Source of the DNA: Candidatus Margulisiibacteriota bacterium
GTDB lineage: Bacteria > Margulisbacteria > Termititenacia > Termititenacales > Termititenacaceae
Direction: 5' to 3'
Length of the DNA stretch: 9,034 nt
Assembly: GCA_031267055.1 (NCBI GenBank)
Contig: JAIRZV010000148.1
Span: 1 to 9,034 of the forward strand
The number at the start of each line of letters is the position of its first letter. Position 1 is the first letter of the stretch. Below the pieces are notes generated by a model, which saw nothing but the letters and a program-made list of their open reading frames with translations, did no database searches and was not told the DNA's origin. Shown piece by piece: positions 1-5,963 of this stretch. The translations under genes were made by a program, and so were the position numbers.

Positions 1-647
1 CGGCGGATTTTTTGTTTGAATAAATTTTCCGCGGAGGTGATTTTTTGCAAATCCTCCTGAAAATCTTTATTGAAAGTCGATTTGTTGTCGTAAAAAGTGA
101 TCACATGTTTGATATTTAATTCATGCTGCGCTTTGTTTTTCAGCATGGCCGCGGTTTCCTGCAATTTTTGCAAACCGGACAGCGCATAAAAACCGGAGTC
201 GATCGGCACGATCACATGCGAGGAAGCCAGCAACGCGTTGACCGTCAGCAAACCCAAACTGGGCGGACAATCGATGATGATGTAATCATATTGATTTTTA
301 ACTTTGCCGAGCGCTCTGGCCAGACGCGACTCGCGCCAGGCCTTGCCAGCCATCGACTGCTCAAAAGTGGAAAGCAAAACATTGGCGGGCAACAGCGTCA
401 GCCGGCCAGTGACAGACACCGCCGCTGTGGATAGCGGCACTTCCAGTTCGCGCGAGTCGATCACGTCAAACACTGTGCGTTCAAAAGAATCGGGATTGAA
501 ACCCAGTCCCAGAGTGGAGTGTCCTTGCGGATCCATATCGACGAGCAACACACGGTAACCGCGCCGCGCTAAACCTGTGGAAACATTGACCGATGTGGTG
601 GTCTTGCCGCAACCACCTTTTTGATTAATGACGGAAATAACCGTCAT
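1..647 (-). CDS. parA: Chromosome-partitioning ATPase ParA/Soj, C-terminus cut by the window edge
   Basis: ATPase that, with ParB and parS, segregates the chromosome origin by cycling ATP-dependently on the nucleoid. The reverse strand reads open for 215 codons from ATG 645-647 to the left edge. Visible are the deviant Walker A KGGCGKTTT (residues 10-18, signature Lys10 and Lys15), the A' motif LLVDMDPQG (Asp37, Asp39) and Walker B YDYIIIDCPP (Asp126). ParA/Soj proteins are usually about 250-260 aa, so roughly 40 residues are missing. The start is fixed by the family N-terminus (MTVISVINQKGG) and by a G-run SD 4 nt upstream. It is transcribed away from cysE; parB would normally follow beyond the left edge, which I cannot see. 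The short N-terminus without an HTH argues for chromosomal Soj type rather than plasmid type Ia. Orphan ParA-like cargo ATPases are less likely but not excluded. Confidence 0.95.
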   Translation of the reverse strand, partial: MTVISVINQKGGCGKTTTSVNVSTGLARRGYRVLLVDMDPQGHSTLGLGFNPDSFERTVFDVIDSRELEVPLSTAAVSVTGRLTLLPANVLLSTFEQSMAGKAWRESRLARALGKVKNQYDYIIIDCPPSLGLLTVNALLASSHVIVPIDSGFYALSGLQKLQETAAMLKNKAQHELNIKHVITFYDNKSTFNKDFQEDLQKITSAENLFKQKIR

Positions 648-651
648 AATT

Positions 652-657
652 CCCCCC
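652..657 (-). promoter_or_regulatory. Ribosome binding site of parA (GGGGGGA type)
   Basis: Read on the minus strand, AATGGGGGGAATT precedes the ATG of parA. The G-run lies 4 nt from the start codon. It contrasts with several other genes in this window that have no SD at all. Confidence 0.6.
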
Positions 658-673
658 ATTTATAAACTACTAA

Positions 674-702
674 AGTATAACAAAGGAACCTAGCGCTGAC
701 AA
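674..702 (-). promoter_or_regulatory. Sigma70-type promoter of parA
   Basis: On the minus strand, -35 TTGTCA (697-702) is separated by exactly 17 bp from -10 TATACT (674-679). Both differ from consensus at one position. The predicted start lies near 667, giving a leader of about 20 nt that includes the G-run SD. The two hexamers and the spacing are seen directly; activity is inferred. Confidence 0.8.
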
Positions 703-717
703 TGGTTTTGTGCCATT
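701..717. repeat. Short inverted repeat between parA and cysE, possible operator
   Basis: AATGG (701-705) and CCATT (713-717) form an inverted repeat with a 7-nt spacer. It touches the -35 box of parA and lies upstream of the cysE -10 box. Arms of 5 bp can arise by chance, so a repressor or ParB-like site is only a possibility. It does not match the consensus parS palindrome. Confidence 0.25.
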
Positions 718-732
718 CACGGCAATATTTTG

Positions 733-741
733 TGCTAAAAT
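733..741 (+). promoter_or_regulatory. Extended -10 promoter of the cysE operon, probably leaderless
   Basis: The sequence TGCTAAAAT carries an extended -10 (TGn) followed by TAAAAT (736-741). No convincing -35 lies at 16-18 bp, which suits an extended -10 promoter. Seven bases separate the hexamer from ATG 749, so transcription would begin at or next to the start codon. There is no SD in front of that ATG (TACCCCTC). Confidence 0.55.
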
Positions 742-748
742 ACCCCTC

Positions 749-1369
749 ATGTTATTCGTCGACGAAATAAAATCCGCATTCAAATACGATCCGGCCTGCC
801 GCTGGTGGGAAGTCTGGCTGTATCACGGTTTGTGGGCGGTGTGGATACACAAATTTCTGCATCTACTATATATTTGCCGCGTGCCGATAATTTCGCGGCT
901 CGGTTCGCAAATCATGCGCACTCTGACCGGCATCGAGATCCACCCGGGCGCGAAAATTGGCCGCGGAGTTTTTATCGATCACGGCAGCGGCGTGGTCATC
1001 GGCGAGACCGCGGAAGTCGGCGACAATTGTCTGATCTATCACGGCGTTACGCTCGGCGGCACTAGCACCAAGCGGGTCAAGCGCCATCCGACCGTCGGCG
1101 CGAACACGATTATCGGCTGCGGCGCGAAAATCATCGGCAATATCCGCATCGGCTACAATTGCAAGATCGGCGCGAACGCTATCGTTTTAAAGGACGTGCC
1201 GGACAATTCCACAGTGGTCGGTATGGCCGCGCGCGTGATTTTGCAAAATGGCGAAAAAGTTAACAACGATTGGGGCACTTTGCCTGATCCGGTCGAGGAC
1301 ACGATAGTGCATTTGATTCACCGCATCGTAACACTGGAAGAAAAATTAAAAAAAATCGAGTCTAAATAA
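749..1369 (+). CDS. cysE: Serine O-acetyltransferase (short CysE type)
   Basis: Transfers acetyl from acetyl-CoA to L-serine, giving O-acetylserine for cysteine synthesis; cytoplasmic. The 206-aa product has an N-terminal helical part (1-60) and a left-handed beta-helix of hexapeptide repeats (62-170). Catalytic His78 lies in GVFIDHGSG and His113 in KRHPT; the position of the E. coli Asp143 is Glu63 (GIEIHPGA), as in short Bacillus-type enzymes. The LGGT loop is at 102-105. The GTG at 710 would add 13 residues unlike the family, and it lies upstream of the -10 box, so ATG 749 is preferred. The C-terminus ends in a short Lys/Glu-rich helix. Its stop overlaps the cysS start by one base (TAATG), a typical translational coupling. 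The cysE-cysS pair also occurs in Firmicutes. Confidence 0.93.
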   Translation: MLFVDEIKSAFKYDPACRWWEVWLYHGLWAVWIHKFLHLLYICRVPIISRLGSQIMRTLTGIEIHPGAKIGRGVFIDHGSGVVIGETAEVGDNCLIYHGVTLGGTSTKRVKRHPTVGANTIIGCGAKIIGNIRIGYNCKIGANAIVLKDVPDNSTVVGMAARVILQNGEKVNNDWGTLPDPVEDTIVHLIHRIVTLEEKLKKIESK

Positions 1370-2727
1370 TGCAGGTCTACAATACTTTAAACCGCCGGAA
1401 AGAAGAGTTTGTGCCGCTCAAGCCCCACGAAGTAAACATGTATGTTTGCGGCGTGACGGTTTATGATTACTGCCATCTCGGCCACGCGCGGGCGTATATT
1501 GTTTTTGACATGATCCGCCGTTATCTCTTGCACAAGGGCTATCAGGTAAATTATATTCAAAATTTTACGGACATCGATGACAAAATTATCCGCAAAGCCA
1601 ATGAGTCCGGCCAAAGTCATCAAGAGATTACGGAAAAATTTATCCGGGAATATTTTGCGGATTTTGACCGGCTCGGCATTTTGCGCGCGACGGATTATCC
1701 CAAGGCCACCGAACATATCGCGGACATCATCGCCGCGATCGAGACGCTGGTGCAAAAAGGCCATGCTTATGCCGTCAACGGCGACGTGTATTACGATGTG
1801 ACTTCTTTTCCGCAATACGGAAAATTGTCCGGTCGCAAATTTACGGATAATGAGGCCGGTGCGCGCGTGGCGATCGACGACGCGAAAAAAAATCCGCTGG
1901 ACTTCGCGCTGTGGAAAGCCGCCAAACCCGGCGAGCCGGCGTGGCCGTCGCCGTGGGGCGAGGGACGTCCGGGCTGGCATATAGAATGTTCGGCCATGTC
2001 GATGAAAAAACTAGGCCGGTCTTTTGACATACACGGCGGCGGACAGGATCTGATTTTTCCGCATCACGAAAACGAGATTGCTCAGTCCGAAGGCGCGACC
2101 GGCCAGTCTTATGTAAAATACTGGCTGCATAACGGCTTCGTAAATATCAATGACGAAAAAATGTCCAAGTCGCTGGGCAATTTTTTTACAATCCGCGACA
2201 TTTTAAAAAAATATTCGCCGGAAACTCTGCGCTTTTTTGTCTTGAGCACACATTACCGCTCGCCGATAAATTTTTCCGAAGAGCAGCTCATCGAAGCGCA
2301 AAAAGGCTTGGACAGACTGTATCAGGCGGTGTGGGAGAATACCTCGTCAGCGGACATTGAGCGGAGTCGAAATGTCCGCGATTACGCTTCTTTTGAAAAA
2401 GAATTCATGGACTATATGGACGATGATTTCAATTCCGCCGGCGCGCTGGGAGCACTGTTCAATCTCGCTACCGTCGCCAACCGCGACCACTCGCCGCAAG
2501 CCGCGGCTTTATTAAAAAAACTTGGCGGCATACTTGGCTTGCTGCAAGCCGAAAAAAAATCCGCAGAAATACCAGCGGCGATCACCGCGCTGGCCGACCA
2601 AAGAGCCGCGGCCAAGAAAAATAAAGACTTCGCACTGGCCGACAAACTGCGCGCGGAAATAACCGCCAAAGGTTACGCTATTAAAGACACGACGCAGGGG
2701 TTTGTTTTGTCCAAACTTTCAAAATAA
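1369..2727 (+). CDS. cysS: Cysteinyl-tRNA synthetase
   Basis: Class I synthetase that charges tRNA-Cys in the cytoplasm. The 452-aa product has the HxGH signature HLGH (36-39), KMSKS (264-268) and all four zinc ligands that select cysteine: Cys27 (MYVCGVTVYD), Cys207 (WHIECSAM), His232 and Glu236 (FPHHENE). The DALR-type helical domain starts near residue 345 (MDDDFNSAGALG), and the KDFALADKLR helix is near the C-terminus. Length is normal (about 460). Start ATG 1369 shares its A with the cysE stop, and the N-terminus MQVYNTL matches the family. Residues 328-337, in the variable linker between the catalytic core and the DALR domain, are encoded by a perfect palindromic repeat (separate entry). 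The last 20 bp before the stop also contain the -35 box of nadC. Confidence 0.97.
   Translation: MQVYNTLNRRKEEFVPLKPHEVNMYVCGVTVYDYCHLGHARAYIVFDMIRRYLLHKGYQVNYIQNFTDIDDKIIRKANESGQSHQEITEKFIREYFADFDRLGILRATDYPKATEHIADIIAAIETLVQKGHAYAVNGDVYYDVTSFPQYGKLSGRKFTDNEAGARVAIDDAKKNPLDFALWKAAKPGEPAWPSPWGEGRPGWHIECSAMSMKKLGRSFDIHGGGQDLIFPHHENEIAQSEGATGQSYVKYWLHNGFVNINDEKMSKSLGNFFTIRDILKKYSPETLRFFVLSTHYRSPINFSEEQLIEAQKGLDRLYQAVWENTSSADIERSRNVRDYASFEKEFMDYMDDDFNSAGALGALFNLATVANRDHSPQAAALLKKLGGILGLLQAEKKSAEIPAAITALADQRAAAKKNKDFALADKLRAEITAKGYAIKDTTQGFVLSKLSK
2350..2379. repeat. Palindromic REP-like element inserted in frame in cysS
   Basis: GCGGACATT (2350-2358) and AATGTCCGC (2371-2379) are perfect 9-bp inverted arms around the 12-nt core GAGCGGAGTCGA. 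The core and inner arms resemble the dispersed palindromes with TTCGACTCCGCTCA-type cores seen in many bacterial genomes (from memory, not searched). The 30 bases are exactly ten codons in the cysS frame (ADIERSRNVR), located in a surface linker where family length varies. I found no second copy in this window. Confidence 0.6.
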
Positions 2728-2735
2728 GTTAAAAT
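2707..2735 (+). promoter_or_regulatory. Internal promoter for nadC, probably leaderless
   Basis: TTGTCC (2707-2712; 4 of 6 to consensus) and TAAAAT (2730-2735) are spaced by exactly 17 bp across the end of cysS. Eight bases separate the -10 from ATG 2744, so the transcript would start at the start codon. No SD precedes nadC. The -10 lies within the small palindrome AAGTTAA-AA-TTAACTT (2726-2741). Read-through from cysE-cysS probably also transcribes nadC. Confidence 0.5.
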
Positions 2736-2743
2736 TAACTTTA

Positions 2744-3583
2744 ATGAGTATCAGCAAAAATACGCGCACGTTAATTCACAGGGCTTTGCGCGAAGACGCG
2801 CCGTGCGGTGATATTACTTCCAAATTTTTCGGGGACAAACACAAAATCGTCAGCGGGAAAATTATCGCCAAAACCGGCGGCGTGGTCTGCGGCCTGGAAA
2901 TCGCCGCTTATTGTTTTCGCAAAGTTAATTTTCAAACTAAATTTTCCGACGGCGCCAAAATAAAAAAAGGCGCTATCCTGGCCACAATCCGCGGCAGATC
3001 AAACGACATTCTTTTAGCCGAGCGCGTCGCTTTAAATTTTCTCCAGCATTTGAGCGGCGTGGCTACGGAAACGCATAAACTAGTGAATTTGCTCAAAGGC
3101 ACAAATGTTAAACTACTCGACACGCGTAAAACCATGCCGCTGTTGCGCGAACTGGAAAAATACGCGGTGCGTTGCGGTGGCGGACAAAATCACCGGCTCA
3201 ATTTATCAGAGCTGGTTTTGATCAAAGACAATCATTTAGCCGGCCTGAAATCAAGCGATTTACAAAAGCGCATTAAGCGTTTTAGATTTTGGCGGAGAAA
3301 TAAAAAAATCGAGATCGAGGCCGCAACTTTGCGGCAAGTCCAGAATTTTCTGACTTTGCCGGTCGATATTATTCTGCTGGACAATATGTCCGCCGCCGAG
3401 ATTAAAAAAGCCGCCGCGCTGCGTGCCAAACTCAATCCGCAAATCAAGCTGGAGATTTCCGGTGGCGTGACTGAAAAAAATATCGCCGCGCTGGCCAAAC
3501 TCGGCGCGGATTACATTTCTTGCGGTAAGATCACACATTCCGCGCCAGCGCTGGACATTTCTCTGTTGATCAACGCCAAATGA
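2744..3583 (+). CDS. nadC: Nicotinate-nucleotide pyrophosphorylase (quinolinate phosphoribosyltransferase, decarboxylating)
   Basis: Converts quinolinate and PRPP to nicotinate mononucleotide, CO2 and PPi in de novo NAD synthesis. The 279-aa product has the usual length. It shows the N-terminal REDAPCGDITS motif, the PRPP/quinolinate site TRKTMPLLRELEKYA (from Thr127; Arg128, Lys129), RCGGGQNHR, LIKDNH, the barrel strands EIEA and ILLDNMS, and the C-terminal phosphate-binding EISGGVT and ISCGKITHSAPALD. No key residue appears lost. The start at ATG 2744 gives the normal N-terminus (MSISKNTRTLIHRALRED); a TTG at 2702 would add 14 unrelated residues. Upstream is a 16-bp gap after cysS and no SD. 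The stop overlaps feoB by 4 bp (ATGA). No nadA or nadB is in the window, so quinolinate must come from genes elsewhere. Confidence 0.95.
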   Translation: MSISKNTRTLIHRALREDAPCGDITSKFFGDKHKIVSGKIIAKTGGVVCGLEIAAYCFRKVNFQTKFSDGAKIKKGAILATIRGRSNDILLAERVALNFLQHLSGVATETHKLVNLLKGTNVKLLDTRKTMPLLRELEKYAVRCGGGQNHRLNLSELVLIKDNHLAGLKSSDLQKRIKRFRFWRRNKKIEIEAATLRQVQNFLTLPVDIILLDNMSAAEIKKAAALRAKLNPQIKLEISGGVTEKNIAALAKLGADYISCGKITHSAPALDISLLINAK

Positions 3584-5499
3584 AAACTATTTTAATTCTC
3601 GGCCAGACTTTTTCCGGCAAGACAAATATTTTTAATAATTTGGCCGCGTCCAGCAGACGCCAAACTCCTTATCCAGGCAGTCAAATAAAATTAAATACCG
3701 GACAGGTCAAGCTTGGCGGCCAAAAATACCGTCTGCTCGAAGCGCCCGGCATCCACACGCTGATCCCCACTTCCGAAAACGAAACTATTGCGCTCAATCT
3801 GATCTTAAAGTTGCAGCCGGAGAAAATTATTTTCACGCTAAATGAAAAAACTTTGGAAAACAGTGTTTTAATTCTGATCCAGCTCGCCGAACTCAATATT
3901 CAGTTCATTGTGAATTATCAAGTGCAAAACATCGCCGATCAGGAATATTTTTTCGATCAAGCCAAGCTGACACATATTTTTAACGCGCCGGTCATCATCA
4001 GCGCGCCGACCCATGAGCCGCGCCGGTCAGAAATACAAAAAGCGCTGGCCGCCGCGCACAAACCACGCTGGGTTGGCAGTTATTCCAAAACCATCGAAAA
4101 AATCCTTCAGGATTTCAGCGAGCAATTTAAATTTTCCGGCTTGCCGGAACAAAGAATTTCCTGGCGGTTTATCGGTCTGATGCTGCTGCTCGGCAATAAA
4201 AATATTTACCACTGGATACGCCGCTCCTATCCGCCGCCAGCGCGCGAGAAAATACTGGCTTACGCGGCAGAAAAATACGCCATCGCTCACTCTTTTACGA
4301 TCGCCAACCGCTGGGAAAGTTTGTCGCGCAGTCTCTGTCCGGAAATCTGGCAAAAAGAACAGCGGCGTGGCGCCAGGTTCTCGCATTTTTTTGAGGAATA
4401 TTCGCTGCGTTTTTTCTGGGATTTATTGATCGCCACGATGGCATTGTTTTTGATTTTCGCCTTTGTCCATTTCGTCGGCAATAGATTATTAGTCTATCTT
4501 TTTTATGACGAGCTTTTCGGCAAATATCTGGCGCCTTTCATCACTTATATTTTTGTCAGCGTTTTCGGCAACAATCTTTTTACGGATTTTTTTGTGGGAC
4601 AGTACGGCGTGTTGACCACCGGCATCGCTTATGCCTTTACCATTTTACTGCCGATCATGGGTTCTTTTTTGCTGATTTATGCTTTTTTGGAAAACACCGG
4701 CTATATCAATCGGCTGGGCCTGACCTGCCACCGGCTGCTACGGCTGTTCGGGCTCAACGGCAACAGTCTGCCTTCTTTATTATTTAGCTGTTGCAAAATC
4801 GCCGCGCTGAATAAATCCGCATATCTGGGAACGCGCCGCGAGCAAAACATTCAATTACTGCTCTTTATTTTTTTCATTCCCTGCGTTTCGCAATTAATCA
4901 TCATTTCTAATTTGCTGGCCATAATTCAATTTCAACACGCCCTGATTTTCGGCGGCATTATGCTTTTGCAGGCCGGCATTATTTTGGGGCTGCACAGTTT
5001 GCTGCGGACGCAGCCGCCGGCCAATTACAGTGTCAAAATCACGCCACTGCATTTTCCCGACGGCGGCAAAATACTGGCCGCGACCGGCGCCTACCTGTAT
5101 TGGTATATGCGCAGCATTGCGCCGCTGATACTTGGCGCGTCGGCTTTTCTTTTCGCGGCGCACTGCACCGGACTGTTGGAATTATTCCGCGCCTGGACCG
5201 CGCCGCTGATCCAGACTTTTTTAAATTTACCGGAAGCTTTTACGGACAGCGTGGCGCTGGGACTTTTTCGCAAAGACCTCGGCGCCATATCTCTGTACGA
5301 TCTGGCAAATAACGGCATGTTGAATTCCATTCAAGTTTTAGTGTCATTGCTTTTCATTTCGCTTTCTCTGCCGTGCCTGGGATTTCTCGGCGAATTAGCG
5401 CGGCAAAAAGGTTGGCTCAAAGCGTTACTGATATTTTTTCTCTCCACAATTTACGCATTTACTATCGCAGCGATTGTCAATAAAATATTGCACATCTAG
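3580..5499 (+). CDS. feoB: FeoB-like ferrous iron transporter with a degenerate G domain
   Basis: Inner-membrane transporter of the FeoB family, which takes up Fe(II). The 639-aa protein has an N-terminal G domain (1-150), a helical linker (150-265) and about eight membrane segments (275-639). The P-loop GQTFSGKTN is intact (8-16), and EAPGIHTLIPTSENE (54-68) aligns with the family DLPGxYSLxxxSxDE. Against FeoB consensus the switch I Thr (PGVT) is Gln35, the G3 Asp is Glu54 and the G4 NxxD is NYQV (112-115). The first gate motif, normally GFGCNVPA before a TR, reads LLFSCCKIAALNKSAYLGTR (Cys404, Cys405). The second half has LPEAFTDSVALGLFRKDLGA (RKD at 564-566), which resembles the RRDYGA-type motif I recall from a FeoB subgroup. 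The gene starts in the nadC stop (ATGA) and is followed by a FeoA-domain gene, supporting metal transport. GTPase activity and metal specificity are uncertain. Confidence 0.85.
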   Translation: MKTILILGQTFSGKTNIFNNLAASSRRQTPYPGSQIKLNTGQVKLGGQKYRLLEAPGIHTLIPTSENETIALNLILKLQPEKIIFTLNEKTLENSVLILIQLAELNIQFIVNYQVQNIADQEYFFDQAKLTHIFNAPVIISAPTHEPRRSEIQKALAAAHKPRWVGSYSKTIEKILQDFSEQFKFSGLPEQRISWRFIGLMLLLGNKNIYHWIRRSYPPPAREKILAYAAEKYAIAHSFTIANRWESLSRSLCPEIWQKEQRRGARFSHFFEEYSLRFFWDLLIATMALFLIFAFVHFVGNRLLVYLFYDELFGKYLAPFITYIFVSVFGNNLFTDFFVGQYGVLTTGIAYAFTILLPIMGSFLLIYAFLENTGYINRLGLTCHRLLRLFGLNGNSLPSLLFSCCKIAALNKSAYLGTRREQNIQLLLFIFFIPCVSQLIIISNLLAIIQFQHALIFGGIMLLQAGIILGLHSLLRTQPPANYSVKITPLHFPDGGKILAATGAYLYWYMRSIAPLILGASAFLFAAHCTGLLELFRAWTAPLIQTFLNLPEAFTDSVALGLFRKDLGAISLYDLANNGMLNSIQVLVSLLFISLSLPCLGFLGELARQKGWLKALLIFFLSTIYAFTIAAIVNKILHI

Positions 5500-5502
5500 G
5501 AG
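5498..5502 (+). promoter_or_regulatory. Ribosome binding site AGGAG of the FeoA-domain gene
   Basis: AGGAG overlaps the TAG stop of feoB and lies 5 nt before ATG 5508. This decides the start and indicates that the gene is translated from the feoB transcript. Confidence 0.7.
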
Positions 5503-5507
5503 CGGTC

Positions 5508-5963
5508 ATGGAAAAAATCAGCAAACAGCAAAACGAGCGGACTCTGGCCGTCCTCAAAGTTTTTTATAAAGAACTGCTGGGACTGACCGCCAAAAAAGCC
5601 GCCGAGCAGGCGGAAATTTTAGCGGCCGGTATTTCGCCGGAAATTCTCGAAAGATTTTGCGCGTTGATCGGCCATGGTCACACGCACAATATTCCGACTG
5701 GCCCCTGTTGCGTGCAGGCCAAACAATTCAATGCCGCCACTGTTTTGCCGCTCAATCGTTTGCCGCTCGGCATCAATGCCAAAGTCATTTACATCCGCAC
5801 CGGACAAGATCAGGTGCTGGCACGTTTGTACGAGCTGGGCGTTTACCCCGGACAAACTTTGCGCATCCAGCAGCTTTATCCAACCTACATACTGTTGGTC
5901 GACGGCGCGCGTCTGGCCATCGACGGCCGGTTGGCTAAATTAATTTACGTGGAGAAAATTTAA
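5508..5963 (+). CDS. FeoA-domain protein with a DtxR-dimerisation-like N-terminus
   Basis: Small cytoplasmic protein of 151 aa, probably an accessory of the upstream FeoB. Residues 83-151 form a FeoA/SH3-like domain: LPLGINAKVIYI, then LARLYELGVYPGQ (the family L..LG..PG signature) and a final strand DGRLAKLIYVEKI. Residues 8-55 resemble the helical dimerisation domain of DtxR/MntR regulators (ERTLAVLKVFYKELLGL, AEQAEILAAGISPEILERF), but there is no winged helix before it. The usual His, Cys/Glu and Glu-His ligands (EEAxRLEHxIS in the family) read AEQAEILAAGIS. A linker GHGHTHNIPTGPCC (55-68) could bind metal. Stand-alone FeoA is about 75-80 aa, so this is twice that. The order feoB-feoA is the reverse of the common one. 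The 3' end overlaps the convergent YkgJ-like gene by 29 bp. FeoA domain sure; the DtxR relation is moderate. Confidence 0.8.
   Translation: MEKISKQQNERTLAVLKVFYKELLGLTAKKAAEQAEILAAGISPEILERFCALIGHGHTHNIPTGPCCVQAKQFNAATVLPLNRLPLGINAKVIYIRTGQDQVLARLYELGVYPGQTLRIQQLYPTYILLVDGARLAIDGRLAKLIYVEKI

Noticed and set aside
123..558. Plus-strand open frames opposite parA
   Set aside because: The minus strand encodes an unmistakable ParA with Walker motifs; the plus frames are its antisense shadows.
710..748. GTG 710 as the cysE start
   Set aside because: It adds 13 residues (VPFTAIFCAKIPL) unlike any CysE N-terminus and lies upstream of the likely -10 box.
648..748. parS site near parA
   Set aside because: No match to the TGTTTCACGTGAAACA consensus here or elsewhere in the window; only a 5-bp-arm inverted repeat is present.
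1387..1980. 197-codon reverse-strand reading frame opposite cysS
   Set aside because: It is a shadow frame of a full, well-conserved CysS; the Arg/Gly-rich translation has no recognisable motif.
2726..2741. Palindrome AAGTTAA-AA-TTAACTT after cysS as a terminator
   Set aside because: All arms are A/T rich with a 2-nt loop and there is no T-tract; it overlaps the nadC -10 and lies inside a run of co-oriented genes.
3500..3600. Fur or DtxR box in front of feoB
   Set aside because: feoB starts inside the nadC stop and no GATAATGATAATC-like or DtxR-like palindrome is visible there.
5657..5943. Overlapping plus-strand frames inside the FeoA-domain gene
   Set aside because: His/Arg/Ser-rich translations without motifs, fully inside a gene with a good SD and a recognisable FeoA domain.
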